DNA of 64,000 bases, from positions 186,001 to 250,000 of the forward strand of contig NZ_CP075584.1 in NCBI RefSeq assembly GCF_027594785.1, in the 5' to 3' direction. Numbering within the stretch: position 1 is the first letter of the stretch; every line of letters begins with the position of its first letter. Below are positions 56,447 through 64,000 of the stretch, piece by piece. A program made the translations under genes and the position numbers. The notes beneath the pieces are model-generated. The model ran no database searches, was not told the origin of the DNA, and saw only the letters and a list, made by a program, of their open reading frames with translations. Origin of the DNA: Cryobacterium breve. Lineage in GTDB: Bacteria > Actinomycetota > Actinomycetes > Actinomycetales > Microbacteriaceae.

Positions 56447-57687
56447 CCGATCGGGGTACACGAGCTTCGACGAGGAACGATACTTCCCGGAGGAACACAG
56501 GCTCCCGGCGCAGCGATTTCGCGCGCGACCGCGCCAGGCTGCTGCACTCGAGCGCCCTCCGCCGCCTCGCCGCCAAGACCCAGGTACTCAGCCCCACCGC
56601 GGGCCTCGACTTCGCCAGGAACAGGCTCACCCATTCCCTCGAGGTCGCCCAGATCGGCCGGGAGCTCGCGCAGCGCCTCGGACTGGACCCCGACGTGGTC
56701 GACACGGCCTGCCTCGCTCACGACCTCGGACATCCGCCGTTCGGCCACAACGGCGAGAAGGCGCTCAACGCCTGGTCCCTCGACATCGGCGGCTTCGAGG
56801 GCAACGCCCAGACACTGCGCCTGCTCACCCGCCTCGAGCCGAAGGTCTTCGGCCCCGACGGCCACAGCTACGGACTCAACCTCACCCGTGCGAGCCTCGA
56901 CGCGAGCTGCAAGTATCCGTGGCCCGCCGGCGAATCCGTGTCAGACCCCAGCGGCCGCGCCAAGTTCGGGTACTACCCCGACGACTTCCCGGCCTTCGAG
57001 TGGATGCGTGCCGACGCCCCCGACCGGATGCTGTGCATCGAAGCCGAGGTGATGGACCTCTCCGACGACATCGCATACTCTGTGCACGACTTCGAGGATG
57101 CCGTCGTCAACGGCTACCTCGACCTCGCAGCCCTGAACGGCCGTGCGAGCACCGAACTCGTCTCGTCGATGCACGCCTGGATCGGCGGCGCCGTCTCCCA
57201 TGCCGACCTCGCTGCGGCATACGACCGCCTCGGCGCGCTCGACTCGTGGCTGCGCGGCTGGACGGCAGGCCGCCGCGACCAGGGTCGCCTCAAAAACCTG
57301 ACGAGCCAGTTGATCGGCCGGTTCTCCGGAGCGGCCGTGTACGCCACCCGACAGGCCTATCCGGCAGAGCGCATCGCGCGCTTCGGCGCCCACGTCGTGG
57401 TGCCGCCCAACGTCGCAGCGGAGATCGCCGTGCTCAAGGGCGTCGTCGCGGCCTTCGTGATGTCGAAGAACACCCGGCAGCCGATCTACCAGCAGCAGCG
57501 TCAGGTGCTGACCCTGCTCGCCGACCGGCTTCTCGCCACCGGCGACGAATACCTCGACGCCGGCTCGAAGGAAGACTTCCACGCGGCCGCGGACGACGCC
57601 GCCCGCAAGCGTGTCGTCGTCGACCAGGTCGCGAGCCTCACCGACCAGTCAGCTCTCGCCTGGTACGAGCGCCTGATCCAGAACTGA
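56439..57687 (+). CDS. dgt: deoxyguanosinetriphosphate triphosphohydrolase-like protein (frame broken at 56498-56504)
   Basis: About 415 residues from GTG 56439, overlapping dusB. HD-domain motifs are R-L-T-H-S-L-E-V and A-H-D-L-G-H-P-P-F-G-H. The frame breaks early: removing one G from CAGGCTC (56498-56504) gives E-E-H-S-S-R-R-S-D-F-A-R-D-R-A, the usual start of Dgt proteins. It hydrolyses dNTPs. It sits in the common order dusB-dgt-dnaG. Confidence 0.92.
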
Positions 57688-57745
57688 GCCTGTGCAGAAC
57701 CCGGCCCGTGCCGAAGTCGGACGTGCGGCGGGATAACATTCAGCT

Positions 57746-59615
57746 ATGGCAGGCCTGATTCGACAAAGCGACATTGAAGAGGTCAAGGCCCGAACCAATA
57801 TCGCCGACATCGTCGGCGACTATGTCAGCCTCAAATCGGCCGGCGTCGGCTCCCTGAAGGGGTTGTGCCCCTTCCACGACGAACGCAGCCCGAGCTTCCA
57901 CGTGCGCCCGCAGGTCGGCTTTTACCACTGCTTCGGCTGCGGCGAGAGCGGCGACGTCTACTCCTTCCTGCAGAAGATGGACCACGTCACCTTCAGCGAG
58001 GCCGTGGAACGGCTCGCGGGCCGGGTCGGCCTCGAACTGCACTACGAGGGCGGCGGGGCGGATGCGCCTGACCACACGAACCGGGCGCGTCTCTATGCGG
58101 CCAACCAGGCCGCAGCCGAGTTCTTCGTCGACCAGCTCGGCAGCGCCGGCGCCGCCGTCGGTCGCACGTTCCTCGGCGAACGCGGCTTCGATGCGCACGC
58201 CGCGACCCGGTTCGGGATCGGCTTCGCGCCGAAGAGCTGGGACGAACTCACCAGGCACCTGCGCGGCCGTGGCTACTCCGACGAGGAGCTGACCCTCGCC
58301 GGCCTGGTGTCGAGCCGGGAGGGCTCGAGCGGTGTCTACGACCGCTTCCGCGGCCGCCTGGTGTGGCCCATCCGCGACATCACCGGGCAGACCATCGGCT
58401 TCGGGGCGCGCAAGCTCCTCGAGGACGACAAGGGCCCCAAATACCTCAACACGCCGGAGACCCCGATCTACCACAAGGCTCAGGTGCTCTACGGACTCGA
58501 CCTCGCCAAGAGGGACATCTCCCGCAGCCACCAGGTCGTTGTCGTCGAGGGCTACACCGACGTGATGGCGTGCCACCTGGCCGGGGTGACGACCGCCGTC
58601 GCGACGTGCGGCACCTCGTTCGGAGTCGACCACATCAAGGTCCTCCGCCGCGTCCTCGGCGACGACAGCGGCGTCGGGGAGGTCGTCTTCACCTTCGACC
58701 CGGATGCCGCGGGCCAGAAGGCCGCCGTCCGCGCGTTCAGCGAGGAGCAGCGTTTTTCCGCGCAGACCTTCGTCGCCGTCGCGCCTGAGGGTTTCGACCC
58801 CTGCGACCTGCGGCTGCACAAGGGCGACGGGGCCGTGCAACGGCTGATCGAATCGAAGAAGCCGATGTTCGAATTCATGATCCGGCAGGCTCCTCGCCCA
58901 GTACAACCTCGAGACCGTCGAAGGACGCGTCTCCGCCCTGCGGGCAGCGGCACCGCTCGTGAGCGACATCCGCGATCCCGCCCTCCGGCCCGGCTACACG
59001 CACGAGCTCGCCCGCATGCTCGGTATGGACCTCGGCGAGGTCGGCCGGGCTGTCTCCGCCGCGCTCAGCCGATCACGCACCGCACCGGGGACATCCGCCA
59101 CCGGCCGAGGCGGCGAGAGCAGCGAGCCCGTGCGCGAACGGCCGTTCTCGATGGTCGAACTGCCCACGGACCCGATCACCCGCCTGGAACGCGACGGTCT
59201 GATGGCCATGCTCCAGCGTCCCGCCCTCGTCGGCGTCGAACTGCTGCAACGGGCCGTGCAGACCGGTTTCGCCCACCAGTCCCTCGCGGTCGTTCGTGAC
59301 GCGATCGCCGCGAACCTGGACACCCTTTCGGCACCCGACTGGATCGAGCGTGTGGTCGCGGACGTGCCGCTTCCCTTGCAGAATCTGGTCACCGACCTGG
59401 CGATGGCGCCCCTCCCCGAGCGCACCGAACGCGAAGTCGAACGCTACGTGCGCGATGTGACCGTCGCCCTGATCGATCGGGACTTCCTCCGCCAGAAGGC
59501 CGAGTTGCTCGGCCGGCTGCAACGCGCGGACCCCACCGACCGAGTGCCGTACACGGCGCTGCAACGCGAACTCATGCGCGTCGAACTCGAGCGGCGTAAC
59601 CTGCGGGATGAGTAA
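57746..59615 (+). CDS. dnaG: DNA primase DnaG (frame broken at 58886-58894)
   Basis: About 622 residues from ATG 57746. The CHC2 zinc finger C-P-F-H-D-E-R is near residue 40, with C-F-G-C downstream. The TOPRIM domain shows V-V-E-G-Y-T-D-V near residue 267 and F-D-P-D-A-A-G-Q near residue 318. The frame breaks at CAGGCTC near 58888; removing one G gives I-R-Q-L-L-A-Q-Y-N-L-E-T-V-E. The C-terminal DnaB-binding domain is complete. GGGATAAC 8 bases before the start may be a leaderless -10 box. Confidence 0.94.
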
Positions 59616-59771
59616 CTGAGCAGACCTCGCGTGTTGCAGCTAGGTAAATATTCTGGCGAGAATTCGGGCAGACTGCGTTTTTCGTGATATTCCTTTCGAT
59701 ACAGCAATGCAGAGGTGCGGCTCCCTCGCATGCCGCCTCTGCCGCATTCCGAGAGAAAGAGGCTCACGCAC

Positions 59772-61400
59772 ATGGCATTTTCACCCACCAGGCGCACCAG
59801 GCTGATTGGGGGACTGGCGCTCGTCGCCGCTTCCGCGCTCGTCCTCGCCGGCTGCTCGGCCGGCGGCACCACAGCGACCGCCGGAGGAACCCTCCTGATC
59901 GGCACGACCGACAAGGTCACGACGCTCGACCCGGCCGGCTCGTACGACAACGGCTCGTTCGCCGTGATGAACCAGGTCTTCCCGTTCCTGATGAACAGCG
60001 CATACGGCACCGCCGACGTGACGCCGGACATCGCGACCAAGGCCGAGTTCACGAGCCCCACCGAGTACACGGTCACGCTCAAGCCCGACCTCGTCTTCGC
60101 CAACGGCCACAAGCTCACGTCCTCCGACGTGAAGTTCAGCTTCGACCGCCAGCTGAAGATCAAGGACGCCAACGGCCCGTCGACGCTGCTCTACAACCTC
60201 GACAGCGTCAAGGCCGTCGACGACACCACCGTCGTCTTCACCCTCAAGGCCGCGAACGACCAGGTCTTCCCGCAGATCCTGTCGAGCCCTGCCGGTGTCA
60301 TCGTCGACGAGGAGACCTTCTCGGCGACCGCGATCACGCCAGACGCCGACATCGTGAAGGCGAACGCCTTCGCAGGCCAGTACGTCATCACGAGCTACGA
60401 CTTCAACAACCTCATCGGCTACAAGGCCAACAAGGACTACAAGGGCAACCTCGGCCCGGCGAAGACGGATGTCGTCAACGTCAAGTACTACGCCGACGCG
60501 TCGAACCTCAAGCTCGACGTGCAGGAAGGCAATATCGACGTCGCCTTCCGCAGCCTGTCCTCGACGGACATCGATGACCTGCGCGGCAACGACAAGGTCA
60601 AGGTCGTCGACGGACCCGGTGGAGAAATCCGCTACATCGTCTTCAACTTCGACACCCAGCCGTTCGGCGCGAAGACGCCCGAGGCCGACCCGGCCAAGTC
60701 GCTCGCCGTCCGCCAGGCCGTCGCCGACCTCGTCGACCGTGCCGAGATCGCCAAGCAGGTCTACAAGGGCACGTACACGCCGCTCTACTCCTACGTTCCG
60801 GCCGGCATGACCGGCGCCACCGAGTCCCTCAAGGGCCTCTACGGCGACGGCAACGGAGGACCGGACAAGGCCAAGGCCAAGGCAACCCTCGAGGCTGCCG
60901 GCATCACGAGCCCCGTCGCCCTCAACCTGCAGTACAACACCGACCACTACGGCCCCGGCTCGAGCGATGAATACGCGCTCGTCAAGGACCAGCTGGACGC
61001 CTCCGGCCTCTTCACGGTCAACCTGGCTTCGACGGAGTACGTCACGTACTCCAAGGAGCGCGTGAAGGACGCATACCCCGCCTACCAGCTCGGCTGGTAC
61101 CCGGACTACTCGGATGCGGACAACTACCTGACGCCGTTCTTCGCCGATGGCAACTTCGTCGGAAACCACTACAGCGACGCCGCCGTGAACGACCTGATCA
61201 AGCAGCAGGCCGTCACGACAGACAAGGCCGCCCGCACCAAGCTCATCGGGGAGATCCAGGACAAGGTGGCAGCCCAGCTGTCGACCCTGCCCCTCCTCCA
61301 GGGCGCCCAGGTAGCCGTCACCGGAAGCACCGTCACCGGCGCCAAAGACACGCTCGACGCATCCTTCAAGTTCCGCTACGCGGCGCTGAAGAAGGGCTAA
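59772..61400 (+). CDS. ABC transporter substrate-binding lipoprotein (peptide/nickel type)
   Basis: 542 residues from ATG 59772. The lipoprotein signal L-A-L-V-A-A-S-A-L-V-L-A-G-C gives a lipidated Cys near residue 28. The mature part is an SBP_bac_5 domain with T-L-D-P-A-G-S-Y and later Y-P-D-Y-S-D-A-D-N. It binds oligopeptides or similar solutes outside the membrane. It leads the operon and is followed by a partial terminator, which usually sets a high binding-protein to permease ratio. Confidence 0.9.
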   Translation: MAFSPTRRTRLIGGLALVAASALVLAGCSAGGTTATAGGTLLIGTTDKVTTLDPAGSYDNGSFAVMNQVFPFLMNSAYGTADVTPDIATKAEFTSPTEYTVTLKPDLVFANGHKLTSSDVKFSFDRQLKIKDANGPSTLLYNLDSVKAVDDTTVVFTLKAANDQVFPQILSSPAGVIVDEETFSATAITPDADIVKANAFAGQYVITSYDFNNLIGYKANKDYKGNLGPAKTDVVNVKYYADASNLKLDVQEGNIDVAFRSLSSTDIDDLRGNDKVKVVDGPGGEIRYIVFNFDTQPFGAKTPEADPAKSLAVRQAVADLVDRAEIAKQVYKGTYTPLYSYVPAGMTGATESLKGLYGDGNGGPDKAKAKATLEAAGITSPVALNLQYNTDHYGPGSSDEYALVKDQLDASGLFTVNLASTEYVTYSKERVKDAYPAYQLGWYPDYSDADNYLTPFFADGNFVGNHYSDAAVNDLIKQQAVTTDKAARTKLIGEIQDKVAAQLSTLPLLQGAQVAVTGSTVTGAKDTLDASFKFRYAALKKG

Positions 61401-61427
61401 GTTCGGCTTTATTCATCAGTTGTGACC

Positions 61428-61471
61428 GGGGGGCAGTCAGCCGTGAAGCTGGGTGCCCCCCTCCATTTTTC
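61428..61471 (+). terminator. attenuating terminator between binding protein and permease
   Basis: GGGGGGCA (61428-61435) pairs with TGCCCCCC (61454-61461), followed by TCCATTTTT. The position inside the operon suggests partial termination or a processing stop that lowers permease expression. Confidence 0.7.
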
Positions 61472-61488
61472 TCGATCGATAGGCAGTG

Positions 61489-62576
61489 ATGACAACAGTG
61501 GCAGCGCGCCCGACGGCCCCCCAGGTCACCCGGCGTAAACGAACCTCCCCAGGCGGGGGGATCGGTCGCTATATCGCGGTCCGCTTCCTGCTCATCTTCC
61601 CGACGATCTTCATCCTCGTATCCATGGTCTTCTGGCTGATGCGCGCGACCGGCGACCCGATCACGGCCGCCCTCGGTGGCCGCCTGACCGCCGACCAGCT
61701 CGCCGAACGCATCCACGCGGCCGGCTACGACCGGCCGATCCTGATCCAGTACTTCGAATACCTCGGCCAGATCTTCACCGGCAACTTCGGCACCACGATC
61801 AGCACCAACAAGCCCGTCGTCGACGTGCTCCTGACCTACGGCGTCGCCACGGCCGAGCTCGCGTTCTACGCGCTCCTCGTTGCCTTCATCGTCGGCATTC
61901 CGCTGGGCATGGTCGCGGCCTACTTCCGCGACAAGAGAGCCAGGACGCCTCCCTCCGCATCTTCGCGATCCTCTGCTACGCCACCCCGGTCTTCTTCTCC
62001 GGGCTGCTGCTGAAACTGATCTTCTCGGTCTGGTTCAAGGTCCTGCCCGTCGCGGGACGGGCGACGACCGGCTCGGAACTGCAAATGCAGTTCCTGCCGA
62101 ACAAGACCGGCATCTACACGATCGACGCGATCATGACGGGCAACCCCGCCGTGCTGATGGACGTGCTCGCCCACGCCGTGCTCCCGGCGATCGCCCTCGG
62201 CCTCCTCACCGCCGGTGTCTTCCTCCGCCTCGTGCGCACCAACGTCATCGGCACCCTCGGCACCGACTACGTGGATGCTGCCAGGTCGCGGGGGGTGAGC
62301 GAGTTCCGGCTGGTCTCCAAGCACGCATACCGACCGGCCCTGATCCCGATCATCACCGTGATCGGCCTCCAGATCGCCCTGCTCCTCGGCGGTGCCGTGC
62401 TCACCGAGACAACCTTCGAATGGAAGGGGCTCGGCTTCATGCTCTCCGAATTCCTCAAGGCACGTGACTTCGTCGCCGTGCAGGGCATCGTCGCCCTGCT
62501 CGCCGTCATCGTGGCGCTCTCCAACTTCATCGTGGATATCATCGCCGCGATCATCGACCCGAGGGTGAGGTACTGA
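61489..62576 (+). CDS. ABC transporter permease, DppB/OppB type (frameshift near 61931-61945)
   Basis: About 363 residues from ATG 61489. Membrane segments start near residue 30 and the BPD_transp_1 signature is near residue 265 (Y-V-D-A-A-R-S-R-G). The frame breaks near GACAAGAGAGCCAGG (61931-61945); the downstream frame reads Q-D-A-S-L-R-I-F-A-I-L-C-Y-A-T-P, so one base is missing or two are extra. It is not the AGGCTC type. It forms the channel with the next permease. Confidence 0.87.
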
Positions 62577-62578
62577 CC

Positions 62579-63694
62579 GTGAGCCACGCACCGGACACCA
62601 CTATCGCCCCCGCCACCAGGGGCGGCCTCGCCGCCCTCTGGAACCGGCTCCCCGTCGTGCACCAGGTGAAGCAGAGCGTGGGCCTGCAACGCGGGATGCT
62701 CGTCACCGGCCTCGTCATCACCGGACTGTTCGTGCTCACGGCCGTCTTCGCCCCGGTGGTCGCTCCGTACGGCTTCAGCCAGCTGCGCGACGCGAACGGC
62801 CCGTTCGGCGCCCAGGTGCCCCCGGGCGGCGCGCACATCCTCGGAACCACCGTCGGCGGCTACGACGTGCTCTCCCGCGTGCTCTGGGGCGCCCAGACCG
62901 CGCTGTTCGTGATCGTGGTCGCGGTGCTGCTGTCGATCTTCGCCGGCGTGTTCCTCGGTCTCGTCTCCGGCTATTTCGGCGGCTGGCTCGACCGCATCCT
63001 CGTCGTCGTCTGTGACGCCGTCTATGCGTTCCCCTCGCTGCTGCTCGCGATCGTGATGTCGATCGTGATCTCCGGAGGAAAGTCCGACCTGGTCGGTGGC
63101 GTCTTCGCCGCGGCGATCTCGATCACCGTCGTGTTCATCCCGCAGTACTTCCGCGTGATCCGCGCGGAGACCGTGCGGATCAAGGCGGAGGCGTACGTCG
63201 AGTCCGCCCGGGTACTCGGCGCGAGCAACGGTCGGATCATGTTCCGGCACGTGCTCCGGAACGCGACTCGTACCCTGCCGCTCATCTTCACCCTGAACTC
63301 CTCAGAGGCGATCCTGACTCTCGCCGGGCTCGGCTTCCTCGGTTTCGGCATCGAACCGAGCGCAGCGGCAGAGTGGGGCTACGACCTGAACAAGGCGCTC
63401 TCGGATGTCACGAGCGGAATCTGGTGGACCTCGCTGTTCCCCGGGCTCGCGATCGTGCTCGTCGTGCTCGGCATCACCCTCGTCGGCGAGAGCCTCAACG
63501 ACCTCGCAGACCCCCGCCTCCGCGGTCGCCGCTCGGTCGGCAAGGTCGTGTCGGTCGTCGCCGCGACCTCCGTCGTACCCGGCGGCACGCTCACGGGCGG
63601 CCCCGGCGGTCTCGACGGCCTCGAAGGCGGCGCCGATGGCATCGACGCCGACATAGACAGCTTCACCGACGAAGGATTCGAGGACCGGTCATGA
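62579..63694 (+). CDS. ABC transporter permease, DppC/OppC type
   Basis: 371 residues from GTG 62579, two bases after the previous stop. It has an N-terminal OppC-type segment, then A-H-I-L-G-T-T-V-G-G-Y-D-V-L-S-R and the permease signature E-S-A-R-V-L-G-A-S-N. The last 45 residues are an unusual Gly/Asp-rich tail. It overlaps the ATPase gene by 4 bases. Confidence 0.9.
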   Translation: MSHAPDTTIAPATRGGLAALWNRLPVVHQVKQSVGLQRGMLVTGLVITGLFVLTAVFAPVVAPYGFSQLRDANGPFGAQVPPGGAHILGTTVGGYDVLSRVLWGAQTALFVIVVAVLLSIFAGVFLGLVSGYFGGWLDRILVVVCDAVYAFPSLLLAIVMSIVISGGKSDLVGGVFAAAISITVVFIPQYFRVIRAETVRIKAEAYVESARVLGASNGRIMFRHVLRNATRTLPLIFTLNSSEAILTLAGLGFLGFGIEPSAAAEWGYDLNKALSDVTSGIWWTSLFPGLAIVLVVLGITLVGESLNDLADPRLRGRRSVGKVVSVVAATSVVPGGTLTGGPGGLDGLEGGADGIDADIDSFTDEGFEDRS

Positions 63695-64000
63695 CCGAGG
63701 TATTCACGACCGCCCCCGAGCCCGCCGGCAGCGTGCCCGGCACCGCGCGCAGGCTCCGACGTGCTGAGCATCACCGATCTCACGGTGACATTCGCGACCG
63801 ATGCCGGCGCCGTGCACGCCGTCGCCGGGGTCAGCCTCCGGGTCGCGCCCGGCGAGGTGCTCGCGATCGTCGGCGAGAGCGGAAGCGGGAAGACCGTGAC
63901 GGCCAAGACGATCCTCGGCCTGCTTCCCGAGACCGCGACGTCGTCGGGTGCGGTGTTCCTCAGCAGCAAGGACGGCTCGAGCACGAACAACGTGATCTCC
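63691..64000 (+). CDS. ABC transporter ATPase, DppD/OppD type (partial, frame broken at 63750-63756)
   Basis: The start of an ATPase runs from ATG 63691 to the window edge. The frame breaks at CAGGCTC near 63750; removing one G gives T-A-R-S-S-D-V-L-S-I-T-D-L-T-V, then Walker A G-E-S-G-S-G-K-T near residue 61. It powers the two upstream permeases. The rest of the gene lies outside the window. Confidence 0.85.
   Translation, partial: MTEVFTTAPEPAGSVPGTARRLRRAEHHRSHGDIRDRCRRRARRRRGQPPGRARRGARDRRRERKREDRDGQDDPRPASRDRDVVGCGVPQQQGRLEHEQRDL

Overview
This window is a piece of a high-GC actinobacterial chromosome. Gene content and order (holA, rpsT, lepA, hemW, hrcA-dnaJ-rsmE, HIT-phoH-ybeY-CNNM-era, leuA, recO-uppS, dusB-dgt-dnaG) point to Micrococcales, most likely Microbacteriaceae; the species cannot be named from sequence alone.

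Region 1 (about 1-21,850) is an accessory island with visibly lower GC and different codon use from the rest. It opens with the 3' end of a probable tyrosine recombinase and a TnpC/DUF6262-like helper. It carries a TPR-HEPN (LA2681-like) protein, a membrane protein, an XRE regulator coupled to a zinc-ribbon protein, a helicase-associated-domain protein, several unknowns, a three-gene cluster (antitoxin-like, HAD, PLD-like), a complete type I restriction system (hsdM-hsdS-hsdR plus a YgjP-like peptidase) and a very large TPR/PIN-like protein. It ends inside comEC: only the C-terminal metallo-beta-lactamase part of ComEC remains, starting exactly at its D-I-G-Q-G-D motif. I read it as a recombinase-driven defence island inserted into comEC.

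Region 2 (21,853-48,823) is core genome: holA; an RHH regulator, DUF4097 protein and ABC exporter behind a palindromic operator; rpsT; a hydrolase; lepA, a DUF1990 protein and hemW; two DUF4870 proteins; CIRCE-hrcA-dnaJ-rsmE; HIT-phoH-ybeY-CNNM-era; an esterase with an aminoacyl-phosphatidylglycerol synthase; a two-component system; and a MacB/FtsX-type ABC transporter.

Region 3 (48,900-64,000) holds leuA with a leucine attenuator, a 17-bp tandem repeat next to a long hairpin, an unknown conserved gene, a TRIC channel, recO-uppS, a DsbA/FrnE oxidoreductase with a coupled 44-residue Cys-pair peptide, dusB-dgt-dnaG and the start of a peptide/nickel-type ABC transporter.

The most striking signal is at the DNA level. 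Many genes, including essential ones, are broken by one extra base at the same motif: AGCTC reads as AGGCTC (usually CAGGCTC, or GAGCCTG on the other strand). Removing that base restores canonical protein sequence in about 17 places, in all reading frames, on both strands, in island and core, and even restores a leucine leader peptide upstream of leuA. A sequence-context-dependent base-calling error (possibly at a modified base) is the likeliest explanation. The affected genes are therefore annotated as single composite CDSs, not as pseudogenes.
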